From positions 1-63,571 of the forward strand of contig JAAVWC010000020.1 of assembly GCA_023910675.1 (NCBI GenBank): a stretch of 63,571 nt of DNA, read 5' to 3'. Position 1 is the stretch's first letter, and the number at the start of each line of letters is the position of its first letter. Both the position numbers and the translations under genes were made by a program. Under the pieces are notes generated by a model, which worked only from the letters and a program-made list of their open reading frames with translations, ran no database searches and had not been told where the DNA came from. Source of the stretch: Gemmatimonas sp. Lineage in GTDB: Bacteria; Gemmatimonadota; Gemmatimonadetes; Gemmatimonadales; Gemmatimonadaceae. This document shows, piece after piece, positions 14,433-22,111 of this stretch.

Positions 14433-15521
14433 ATGTATTCGACTGAAACGAACGTACCGGTCCGCGCGATGAAGCCGGTGAACGAAACGACGAAGGAGGC
14501 GCAGAAGGATGCCATCCTCAACCCGCGTTTCTACACCACGAACTTCGCGGAAATCGACGCGCTGAAGATTGCGCCGGAGAACCGGCGCATGTGGGATGAG
14601 ATCCTCGCGGAATTCCGCCGTGATCCCAACAAGGATCACTTCAAGCGGAACGCCGAGTTCGACCAGAGCTTCGACGAGATGGACCCTGCGCTGCGCGAGC
14701 AGTTCGTGGAGTTCCTCACGTCGTCGGTGACCGCCGAGTTTTCGGGGTGCATTCTGTACGCCGAAATCAAGAAGCGGATCAAGAATCCCGAGGTGCGCGA
14801 GCTCTTCGGGTTCATGAGCCGCGACGAGGGGCGTCACGCGGGGTTCATCAACCACACGTTGAACGACTTCAACGTGGCGGTCGATCTGAGCTTCCTCACG
14901 AAGGCCAAGAAGTACACGTACTTCCAGCCCAAGTTCATCTATTTCGCGACGTACCTGTCGGAAAAGATCGGCTACGCGCGCTACATCACGATCTACCGCA
15001 ACTTCGAGAAGCAGCCGGACAAGCGCTTCCATCCGATCTTCAAGTGGTTCGAGAACTGGTGCCTCGACGAGTTCCGTCATGGCGAAGCGTTCGCGGTACT
15101 CATGCGCTCCAATCCGCAGTTCCTCGAGGGGATCAACAAGCTGTGGATCCGCTTCTTCCTGCTCGCGGTGTTCTGCACCATGTACGTGCGCGACCACGCC
15201 CGGAAGCCGTTCTTCGACTTCATGGGCATCAACGTCGACGAGTACGATCGTAGTGTGATCAAGCTGACGAATCTCATCAGCCGTCAGGTGTTCCCGGAAA
15301 CCCTCGACACCGACAGTGAGGCATTCTGGGGGCTCATGCACCAGATGTGGCTCAACACCGACGCCATGCGGAAGGCGGAAGCCAGTGGCGGCGGCCTGTT
15401 CACGAAGATCAAGGTCACGGCGCTCAAGGTCGCCAACGGCCTGACGTTCCTCCGTCTGTTCCTCCGCACGCCGCACCGTCAGCCGCTGCCGGCCGACGTG
15501 CGCATGCAGCCGGTTTGGTGA
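14433..15521 (+). CDS. acsF: Aerobic Mg-protoporphyrin IX monomethyl ester (oxidative) cyclase
   Basis: Di-iron, oxygen-dependent enzyme that forms ring E of protochlorophyllide. The 362-residue protein has the carboxylate/His iron ligands spread over VTAEFSGCILYAEIKKR, MSRDEGRHAGF and CLDEFRHGEAFAV, the ferritin-like pattern of AcsF/CrdI. No oxygen-independent bchE is visible in the window, so ring E formation here appears to need oxygen, fitting an aerobic phototroph. It sits between the 110-residue protein and lhaA, as in proteobacterial PGCs where acsF is near puh genes. Confidence 0.96.
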   Translation: MYSTETNVPVRAMKPVNETTKEAQKDAILNPRFYTTNFAEIDALKIAPENRRMWDEILAEFRRDPNKDHFKRNAEFDQSFDEMDPALREQFVEFLTSSVTAEFSGCILYAEIKKRIKNPEVRELFGFMSRDEGRHAGFINHTLNDFNVAVDLSFLTKAKKYTYFQPKFIYFATYLSEKIGYARYITIYRNFEKQPDKRFHPIFKWFENWCLDEFRHGEAFAVLMRSNPQFLEGINKLWIRFFLLAVFCTMYVRDHARKPFFDFMGINVDEYDRSVIKLTNLISRQVFPETLDTDSEAFWGLMHQMWLNTDAMRKAEASGGGLFTKIKVTALKVANGLTFLRLFLRTPHRQPLPADVRMQPVW

Positions 15522-15549
15522 GCCTGGTGCGAACTACGGGAGTCCGGTG

Positions 15550-16992
15550 ATGGCTGCTGGCGATAAACTGGTCCAGGTGTGGCGCAACGTCGGCACTGAG
15601 TGGCTGCCGTTTGCCGACGTGGCGACCACCGAGGTGCCGCTGTCCCGACTGCTGCGCCTGTCGCTGTTTCAGCTGTCGGTGGGCATGGTGCAGACGTTGT
15701 TCGTCGGCACGCTCAACCGGGTGATGATCCTGGAGCTCAAGGTGCCGGCGTCGCTGGTGGCGATCATGCTTGCCATCCCGTTGCTGGTGGCCCCGTTCCG
15801 CGCGCTCGTCGGGTTCAAGTCGGATACGCACAAGAGCATCCTCGGCTGGAAGCGGGTGCCGTACCTGTGGTTGGGCACACAAATGCAGTTTGGTGGGTTG
15901 GCCATCATGCCCTTCGCGCTGCTGGTGCTGTCGGAGGGTGGTGGTCGTGCGCCGCTGTGGGTGGCGTATGCCGGCACCGCGCTCGCCTTTCTGCTCGTGG
16001 GAGCCGGCGCGCACACCACGCAAACGGCGGGATTGGCGCTGGCGACCGATATTGTCGACGAAGACAAGCGGCCGCGCGTCATCGCGTTGATGTACCTCAT
16101 GATGCTCATGGGCACGCTGGTGAGCGCGCTCGTGCTCGAGCAGCTGCTGCAGGGCTTCACGCCCTTCAAGCTCATCCAGGTCATTCAGGGGACGGCGGTC
16201 TTCACGGTGGTGTGCAACGCGTTCTCGCTTTGGAAGCAGGAGGCGCGGGTCCGCGGGGTGGTGGAGTACCAGAAAGGGGAACGTCGTCCGCTTTTCCGCG
16301 ACGCGTGGAAGACGTTCTCGGAGGGTGGTCAGGCGGTACGGCTGCTCATCGCCTCGGGGCTCGGCTTCTTCGCGTTCAACCTGCAGGACGTGCTGCTCGA
16401 GCCGTACGGTGGTGAGATCCTCAAGTTCACCGTCGCCGAAACGACAGCGCTTACCGCCATCATGGCATTCGGTGCCGTCGTGTCGTTCGCGTGGGCGGCG
16501 AACGTCATGCGTGCCGACACGGATCCGATCAAGCTGGCGTCACACGGCGCGCTCGTCGGTGTGGTGGGGTTTGCGCTCATCGCGGCGGCCAGTTTGTCCA
16601 AGTCGGCGTTTCTGTTCCGGGTTGGCGTGATGCTGATCGGCTTTGGCGAAGGCCTGTTCGGCGTGGGGACGTTGTCGTTCGCCATGAACATCCGGGATAC
16701 CTCTCAGCATGGCATTGCGCTGGGAGCGTGGGGCGCGGTCTTCGCGACTGCGGAAGGGCTGTCGTTTGCGGTCAGCGGCGTCGCAAAGGACTGGTTGTCG
16801 CATCTCGTTGGACGTGGGGCTCTGGGCCCGTCTATCAGCAGTCCGGCTGCGCCGTATACGGCCGTGTATCTGACTGAGATCGTCGTGTTGCTCGTGACCC
16901 TCGTGCCGTTGCTGTCCCTGAGCCGGCGCGGGCCGGCGACGGATGCTGTAGATTCCTCTCGTACTTTCGGACTCGCCGATATTCCGGCCTGA
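15550..16992 (+). CDS. lhaA: LhaA: PucC-family light-harvesting 1 assembly protein
   Basis: Twelve-helix membrane protein of the PucC family needed for assembly of the LH1 antenna in purple bacteria. The 480-residue product begins MAAGDKLVQVWRNV; an in-frame GTG directly before the ATG (15,547) would add one residue. Family signatures are NRVMILELKVPASLVA, GFKSDTHKSILGWKRVPYLW, and the mid-protein NLQDVLLEPYGG. It is upstream of the split puhA, the classic lhaA-puhABC arrangement. The left-edge transporter (1-1371) is a paralogue. Confidence 0.93.
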   Translation: MAAGDKLVQVWRNVGTEWLPFADVATTEVPLSRLLRLSLFQLSVGMVQTLFVGTLNRVMILELKVPASLVAIMLAIPLLVAPFRALVGFKSDTHKSILGWKRVPYLWLGTQMQFGGLAIMPFALLVLSEGGGRAPLWVAYAGTALAFLLVGAGAHTTQTAGLALATDIVDEDKRPRVIALMYLMMLMGTLVSALVLEQLLQGFTPFKLIQVIQGTAVFTVVCNAFSLWKQEARVRGVVEYQKGERRPLFRDAWKTFSEGGQAVRLLIASGLGFFAFNLQDVLLEPYGGEILKFTVAETTALTAIMAFGAVVSFAWAANVMRADTDPIKLASHGALVGVVGFALIAAASLSKSAFLFRVGVMLIGFGEGLFGVGTLSFAMNIRDTSQHGIALGAWGAVFATAEGLSFAVSGVAKDWLSHLVGRGALGPSISSPAAPYTAVYLTEIVVLLVTLVPLLSLSRRGPATDAVDSSRTFGLADIPA

Positions 16993-17019
16993 CCGATTAC
17001 CCTCCGCACCGGAGTCATC

Positions 17020-17223
17020 ATGATGCAGTACATCGATGGTGCCCAGATCGCGTTGTATGCGTTCTGGCTGTTCTTCTTCGGCTTGATCATCTATCTCCGC
17101 CGCGAAGACAAGCGTGAGGGATATCCGCTCGAGTCACCGCAGGGACCGCGCGAAGGCTGGCCAAAGGGCGGTGCCAAGAAGACGTACGTTCACCGTGATC
17201 ATGGTGGGGAGGGTGCACACTGA
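17020..17223 (+). CDS. puhA: Reaction-centre H subunit, transmembrane part (split puhA, first gene)
   Basis: A 67-residue protein equal to the N-terminal third of a normal PuhA. It has the periplasmic start and single helix [19 protein letters not shown] (about 8-26) followed by the hallmark [14 protein letters not shown]. It ends with a genuine TGA in the linker where full-length H continues into its cytoplasmic domain. GGAG precedes the start; a second ATG follows immediately (MMQ). The next gene begins on the last base of this stop (TGATG) in a different frame. I recall a separate transmembrane H chain in the G. phototrophica photosystem, so this is probably a real two-gene H subunit and not an error. 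Confidence 0.92.
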   Translation: MMQYIDGAQIALYAFWLFFFGLIIYLRREDKREGYPLESPQGPREGWPKGGAKKTYVHRDHGGEGAH

Positions 17224-17768
17224 TGTCTGACGTCAAGTTTGTTCCGGCCGACAATTTCAACGGCTCGCCCATCATCCCGACGGGCAACCCCATGATCGAC
17301 GGCGTTGGACCGGCCGCGTGGGCCGATGACCGCCGCGACGAGCCCGATCTCACGTATCATGGCTCGGCGAAGATCGTTCCCATGCGTCTCGATCCGACGT
17401 ATTCGATTGCCAAGGGCGATCCCGATCCGCGCGGCTTGCCAGTCGTGGCCGCCGACAAGGACGTCGCAGGTGTCGTCGTCGATTTGTGGGTGAATCGCTC
17501 GGAGCCGCAGGTGAGCTACTACGAAGTGCAGCTCGCCAGCAGCGAGCGTCGCGTGCTGCTCCCCACGGGCTATGTGCAGTGGCCCAACTTCGGTCTCTGG
17601 GGCAACGACAAGCTGCTCGTGAAGTCCATCACGGCGGCGCAATTCGCCAACGTTCCCGCCACCAAGCGCGACGACCAGATCACGCTCCTCGAAGAGGACA
17701 AGATCGCGGCCTATTACGCCGGTGGACACATGTACGCGTTCTCCGAACGCTCGCAGCCGATCATCTGA
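17223..17768 (+). CDS. puhA: Reaction-centre H subunit, cytoplasmic part (split puhA, second gene)
   Basis: A 181-residue soluble protein equal to the cytoplasmic PRC-barrel domain of PuhA, capping the L/M subunits and guiding protons to QB. Diagnostic segments are PIIPTGNPMIDGVGPAAWA, DEPDLTYHGSAKIVPMR and the C-terminal YYAGGHMYAFSERSQPII. It has its own ATG and its own ribosome site (GGGGAGGGT before the start) inside the end of the first gene, so expression by coupled reinitiation is likely. No membrane helix is present, which means it must dock on the small helix protein or directly on L/M. Confidence 0.92.
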   Translation: MSDVKFVPADNFNGSPIIPTGNPMIDGVGPAAWADDRRDEPDLTYHGSAKIVPMRLDPTYSIAKGDPDPRGLPVVAADKDVAGVVVDLWVNRSEPQVSYYEVQLASSERRVLLPTGYVQWPNFGLWGNDKLLVKSITAAQFANVPATKRDDQITLLEEDKIAAYYAGGHMYAFSERSQPII

Positions 17769-17770
17769 TT

Positions 17771-18445
17771 ATGAGCCACGAGGGCGACGGCACGTCGACG
17801 GAACCGCAGTACATTCGCGGCGTGCCGCACCCGCTCCCCGCTGGGGAGCGCTTGCTGTGGGAAGGGGCCCCGACCATGAAGGGCATCTCCACACACGTGT
17901 TTCACTGGCGTCTCGTGGTCGCGTACTTTGCGGCCATGCTCGCCATCTGGGCGTTCACCACGCCGCACCAGCCAGGCAGTGAGATCTATGTTGCCAGCGC
18001 GGTCGTACGCGTGGGGCTCACGTTCCTGGTCATGATCGCGGTGCTCGGCCTGTCACGCGCCGTGGCCACGACTTCGTGGTACGCCATCACCACGAAACGC
18101 ATCGTCATGCGCGTGGGCATGGCGTTCCCCATGTCCATCAACATCCCGTTCTCGCTGCTCGAGTCGGCAGGGGTCGGGACGTTCAGGGATGGATCGGGGC
18201 AGATCACGGTCACGGTGCAGAAGAACAGCCGCATCGCGTACATCGCGCTCTGGCCGCATTGCCGCGTGTTCCGGTTCAATCAGCCGGAGCCCGTATTGCG
18301 TGGTCTCGAAGAGCCGGCCAAGGTCGCGCAGATTCTTGCGCAGGCCGTCGCCGAGGCCAGCACTGCCGACACGCGCGTGGAACGTGCGGAGCCGACCGAT
18401 CGTGTGAGTGGCACCATGGGCATGCCCACACCAGCAGGGGTGTAA
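17771..18445 (+). CDS. puhB: Reaction-centre assembly protein PuhB
   Basis: Integral membrane factor required for reaction-centre assembly in Rhodobacter. The 224-residue product starts at an ATG two bases after the Hc stop. It has two to three hydrophobic segments (about residues 45-62 and 76-98) and then a bacterial PH-like domain with TTSWYAITTKRIVMRVGMAF and RIAYIALWPHCRVFRFNQPEP, typical of PuhB. The C-terminal tail of about 30 residues is Ala/Glu-rich. puhC begins one base after its TAA. Confidence 0.93.
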   Translation: MSHEGDGTSTEPQYIRGVPHPLPAGERLLWEGAPTMKGISTHVFHWRLVVAYFAAMLAIWAFTTPHQPGSEIYVASAVVRVGLTFLVMIAVLGLSRAVATTSWYAITTKRIVMRVGMAFPMSINIPFSLLESAGVGTFRDGSGQITVTVQKNSRIAYIALWPHCRVFRFNQPEPVLRGLEEPAKVAQILAQAVAEASTADTRVERAEPTDRVSGTMGMPTPAGV

Positions 18446-18446
18446 G

Positions 18447-18989
18447 GTGAGTCAGCAACAACCCAACACCATCGTCTTCGAGCCGGAACCGGGAGAACGG
18501 CCGGGCGGCGCGCCGCCACTTATCGTTCCCAAGCCGGCGTTGCAGATGGCGGGGTTGCTCATCCTCACAGTCTTCGCGCTCGCGATTGCCGCACGCTTCT
18601 TCGGATTCGGGGCGTTCCGCGAAGTCCCGACCACCATTCTCATCGAACGGTCGCTCCGCTTCGAGGACGCGCCCAACCAGGGTATCACCGTCATCGATGC
18701 CGCGACGAACACGGTGGCCGTGGTCTTGGCGCCAGGCAGCAATGGCTTCTTGCGCGGGGCGTTGCGTGCACTGACGCGGAGCCGCCACGCCGCCGGCATT
18801 GGCAAGAGCGAACCGTTCCGCCTCGTGCGCTACACCGACGGTCGGCTCGTGCTGCACGACGACGCCACCAAACAGCAGATCACCATTACGAGCTTCGGTC
18901 CCACGCAGATCGAGAGCTTCGACAATCTGCTCAAGGAAAAGCCGGGCCCGGGGCCGACCGTGGCGCCGCCGTTCGTGCCGGTGCAGTAG
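18447..18989 (+). CDS. puhC: Photosynthetic complex assembly protein PuhC
   Basis: Single-span membrane protein that assists LH1/reaction-centre assembly. The GTG start (VSQQQPNT...) follows an AGGGG inside the end of puhB and gives 180 residues. One helix (LQMAGLLILTVFALAIAARFF, about 33-53) precedes a periplasmic domain with LRFEDAPNQGITVIDAATN and the conserved GFLRGALRALTRSR segment. It is last in the puh operon; the next gene is convergent and its stop is only 14 bases away, so no separate terminator is obvious. Confidence 0.9.
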   Translation: MSQQQPNTIVFEPEPGERPGGAPPLIVPKPALQMAGLLILTVFALAIAARFFGFGAFREVPTTILIERSLRFEDAPNQGITVIDAATNTVAVVLAPGSNGFLRGALRALTRSRHAAGIGKSEPFRLVRYTDGRLVLHDDATKQQITITSFGPTQIESFDNLLKEKPGPGPTVAPPFVPVQ

Positions 18990-19003
18990 CACCGGCCCTG
19001 CGG

Positions 19004-20716
19004 CTACCGCTCGACGCGCCCCTCGGCGTTCACCGTCACGTTGCAGGTGACCTCGCCGGTGCGCAGGCGACGGTAGAACACGATGTTCACCGTCACCTGC
19101 AGCTCGCCCTTGGGCAGAAAACGCCCGGTCAGACGGGTGGTCAGCGCCGTCATCGTGCGCGCCTGATCGGGGACAATGCGAAACGTGCTCGCGAAATAGC
19201 CGTCCTGGTCGACGGTTGACGGAAAGACGTCGCCGCGCTCGAATGCGATGGCGAGCGTATCGGCACCCGGCACGTGCGTCACCACCGCAATGTCTTCGGC
19301 TGCGGGTGGCTGCTTCCACACCTGCGTGCACTCGGGCGAGCCCACTGCCGACGCGGCCGCGTATTTCACGCGATAGCGCCCTGCCACACCTTTGCCGCGC
19401 ACACTGTTGCCGGCCTTCGCCGCCGCCTCGCGCACCGCTGCCGCCCCCGCCACACGACGCGATGCGGAAGCAGGGGCAGCAGGCGCGGCCGCCGTTCCGC
19501 GAAAGCGCACCACCGTCCCGAACTCCGTAATCAGTTCGTCGATGTCGTCCTTGCGGTACTCGTGGCGGAGCCCGGTCCGCATGTCGCGAAAGATGATGGT
19601 GCCCGCGCGCACGACATCGACGCGTCCCCGCATCACGGCGCCGTCCACGAAACGCAGTTCGTCGAAGGTGAGGGGCGTGTTCACCGACGGCGTTTGCATG
19701 CGGCGTCCGTCCCCGGCCGCCCGTCGTGCAGGCTGTACATAGACCATGCGCGTGCTGTCCGCGGCGGTACTCAGCAATCCGCGGGTGAGCGACGGCACGC
19801 CTGGCCGCTCCGGCGCCATGATGGTCACACCGCCGGTGAGCGATGGGGCGACCGTGCGGGCGCTCGTCGTCGTATTGCCAGCCCGAGAGGGCGCGGGCGT
19901 CGTGGCCATTCCCGGCGAAGCCTCGACGGGGCTATTGGCGACGGCGGGCCCCGCCGGAACGGGTGGCGTCACCGGGACGACGGCCACCGAGGTGCTGTCG
20001 TTCGTTGCGAGGGTAGGGGCATCGGTATCGCCCGTGGCATTGGCCACGACGACGCGCACCACAACCACGAGCAGCATGGCGCAGATGGTGCCGAAGAGTG
20101 CCTTCGGAATCCACGCGGGCACGGAGGAGCCGCCGCTCGGCCGAGGGGCGAGCCGGCCAGAGCCCGTAGAGGGCGCCGTGTAGGTGGAAGGCGGTCGAGT
20201 GGTTGGGCGAGCCACTTTGCGGGCTGCAGGAGGCCGTGGCGGGGCCATTGCGGGGCTACGAAGCGGCGCCGCCGCCCGCGCGGTTTTTGCGGCCCCGGCG
20301 TTGAGCCGCGCGGCCATCGCCGCCATCGATTCGCGCGGCGCCGGCGGTGGCGGGGGTGGCGAAATGCGCAGCTGCGAGGCGTCGATGACATTGAGAGCGT
20401 ACGCCCACGATTCGACGGCCCAGCGTGCCATGTCGGGCTGCACGAACCGCTCTGTACTCCACTGCAATACGAACGGGGCGACCGTCGCGTCGAACTGCGA
20501 CGATGCCAACGCGTTGCTGGGCAACCGGTCGCGCCACCCGCGCCGCAACGCCTCGATGAGAAACTCCGCAAGGGGACGCGCGTCGCTGCCGGTGCGGTCG
20601 AGCAGCCGGTTACGCAACACGAACAGCGACGGCTTGTCGAAGCGCGTGGGCGATTCGTTCACCAGATCGCGCAGCGCGTCCCGCATGCGCACGCGTGGGT
20701 CGAGCGTCACACTCAC
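19004..20716 (-). CDS. Proline-rich, membrane-spanning protein of the TerY-like locus, function unknown
   Basis: A 570-residue protein I cannot name. The N-terminal 120 residues are helical and contain DMARWAVESWAYALNV, a short motif I know from modules found beside bacterial signalling kinases and conflict systems. A Pro/Ala/Arg-rich linker (about 121-205) follows, then one membrane helix (ALFGTICAMLLVVVVRVVVA, near 210-229) and a long Thr/Pro/Ala-rich region. A small domain comes next (FDELRFVDGAVMRGRVDVV... YRKDDIDELITEFG). The C-terminal domain of about 120 residues (GRYRVKYAAAS... VVTHVPGADTL... TVDQDGYFAS) is shared with the upstream neighbour. Last gene of the five-gene block; 13 bases from its neighbour. 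It may be a substrate or sensor of the kinase/phosphatase pair. Confidence 0.75.
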   Translation of the reverse strand: MSVTLDPRVRMRDALRDLVNESPTRFDKPSLFVLRNRLLDRTGSDARPLAEFLIEALRRGWRDRLPSNALASSQFDATVAPFVLQWSTERFVQPDMARWAVESWAYALNVIDASQLRISPPPPPPAPRESMAAMAARLNAGAAKTARAAAPLRSPAMAPPRPPAARKVARPTTRPPSTYTAPSTGSGRLAPRPSGGSSVPAWIPKALFGTICAMLLVVVVRVVVANATGDTDAPTLATNDSTSVAVVPVTPPVPAGPAVANSPVEASPGMATTPAPSRAGNTTTSARTVAPSLTGGVTIMAPERPGVPSLTRGLLSTAADSTRMVYVQPARRAAGDGRRMQTPSVNTPLTFDELRFVDGAVMRGRVDVVRAGTIIFRDMRTGLRHEYRKDDIDELITEFGTVVRFRGTAAAPAAPASASRRVAGAAAVREAAAKAGNSVRGKGVAGRYRVKYAAASAVGSPECTQVWKQPPAAEDIAVVTHVPGADTLAIAFERGDVFPSTVDQDGYFASTFRIVPDQARTMTALTTRLTGRFLPKGELQVTVNIVFYRRLRTGEVTCNVTVNAEGRVER

Positions 20717-20729
20717 GAAGCGACGACGC

Positions 20730-22019
20730 TCAGTCGGGCAGCCGCTGTCCCGAGAGATCGGCGGTCACGACACATATCTGCTGCTTGCCCCAACGGAGAA
20801 TGGCATCGGTGTGAGTTATGCTTTCGCCGGTGAAGCCATCCGGTCCGAAACGGCCGCGCATCTGAAACTGCCAGGTCACGTTGTTGGTCGTGCCGGCTCG
20901 TGGCTGCGAGTTGAACTGCCCGTCGGCGTCGAGCGTTCCCGTCACGCCGCGCGTCACGAGCGTAAAGCGATCAGTGCCCGGCACATGCGCGACGATCTCT
21001 TCCGTCTCACGCCCGCCGGCGAGCGCGCCGGCCACGGCATCACAGCTTTCGCTGCCGCTCACGTCGCGCACCCGTTGCGTCACCAGATAGCGACCGCCGA
21101 CACCGGCCTCGCGTATCTGTCCACGCGCCGCGAGCCGCTGCGCCCCGACGTCGGGCGGTGCAGGCGCCGGGGCCATGTCGCTGTCGGGTATCGACGGCAC
21201 CGACGGCGAGGCTAACGGCACCGGCATCAGCGCCTCGCTGGCGGTCGATGCGCCACCACTGTTCGTCATCGCGCCGAGCCCTGCGTCGACGGCATCCACC
21301 GGCGTCGTCACATCGGGTCGGCCGGCGAGTGCATTCATGAGACCGACGGTGATGATCACGAGCAACAGTCCCAGGACCATCGCCGCGCGCCGTTCGGTGG
21401 GCGAAAATCGGGGCCCGGGTGAAACCGTCCCGCGTACCACGATGCGGCCACCTTGCGCGAGGGCCGCCATCGTGGACGCTTTGGGGGTCTGCCCGACGCG
21501 AAAGGAGACGGGGCCACCCGCCCACGACGGCGTCTGCCGGCGCGCGGCGGGGACCTGTCGAGGTGACAGCACCGGCGGACGCGCGAGGCTGCTGCGCGTC
21601 GGAGCGGTCGCTGCGGTCGTCGTCGCTGGACTCACCCACGCGGTCGCCGACTCCGGCAGCCGCGGCGGTTCGGGGGGCGGCGCAATGCCCAGAACCTGTC
21701 CCCAGACGTCGACGGCCCAGCGCGCAACCTCCGACTGCAAATAGCGCGTCGACACCAGCTTGTGCACGAGCGGCGCGCGCACATGCGGCCACTGCCCAGC
21801 GGGTTGCGGCGTCATTCCCTGCAGTACCGGACGCACACTCTGGCCAATGTCGAGCAGCAGCAGCACCAGCGGCCGGTAATCACTGCCGCACTCGTCCAAC
21901 ACACGCCCCGTTTCAGCGCGCGTCAACCCGGCAGCGGGGTCGGCCACGACAGGCCACACCACCTGCAATGCCGCACTCACGCGGGCGAACGCGTCACCAG
22001 AAGACGACGGGGAGGTCAT
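20730..22019 (-). CDS. Paralogue of the adjacent proline-rich membrane protein, function unknown
   Basis: A 429-residue protein with the same plan as its downstream neighbour. It has an N-terminal helical domain with SEVARWAVDVWGQVLG (near residues 97-112), a Pro/Ala/Thr-rich linker, and one membrane helix (AAMVLGLLLVIITVGLMNALA, about 213-233). A low-complexity region follows, then a C-terminal domain (GGRYLVTQRVRDVSG, IVAHVPGTDRFTLVT, TLDADGQFNSQ) that lines up with the neighbour's. Two conserved Cys positions in the C-terminal domain (SESCDAV here, SPECTQV there) may form a disulphide if that part is outside the membrane. It sits 92 bases after the kinase gene on the same strand. Confidence 0.75.
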   Translation of the reverse strand: MTSPSSSGDAFARVSAALQVVWPVVADPAAGLTRAETGRVLDECGSDYRPLVLLLLDIGQSVRPVLQGMTPQPAGQWPHVRAPLVHKLVSTRYLQSEVARWAVDVWGQVLGIAPPPEPPRLPESATAWVSPATTTAATAPTRSSLARPPVLSPRQVPAARRQTPSWAGGPVSFRVGQTPKASTMAALAQGGRIVVRGTVSPGPRFSPTERRAAMVLGLLLVIITVGLMNALAGRPDVTTPVDAVDAGLGAMTNSGGASTASEALMPVPLASPSVPSIPDSDMAPAPAPPDVGAQRLAARGQIREAGVGGRYLVTQRVRDVSGSESCDAVAGALAGGRETEEIVAHVPGTDRFTLVTRGVTGTLDADGQFNSQPRAGTTNNVTWQFQMRGRFGPDGFTGESITHTDAILRWGKQQICVVTADLSGQRLPD

Positions 22020-22111
22020 GCGCAGAAATCTTCGCTACCGCGACAGGAGACACAACGGTGCACTGCCACCCCAGTCTCTCCCCCGGCACGAGTTCCACAA
22101 CGCGGCAGCGA

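Noticed and set aside
17200..17240. Sequencing frameshift breaking puhA
   Set aside because: The second part has its own ribosome site, ATG and a typical N-terminus, and the linker is where a natural split would be tolerated; a split H subunit also fits what I recall of G. phototrophica. Kept as real, with the caveat stated in the finding.
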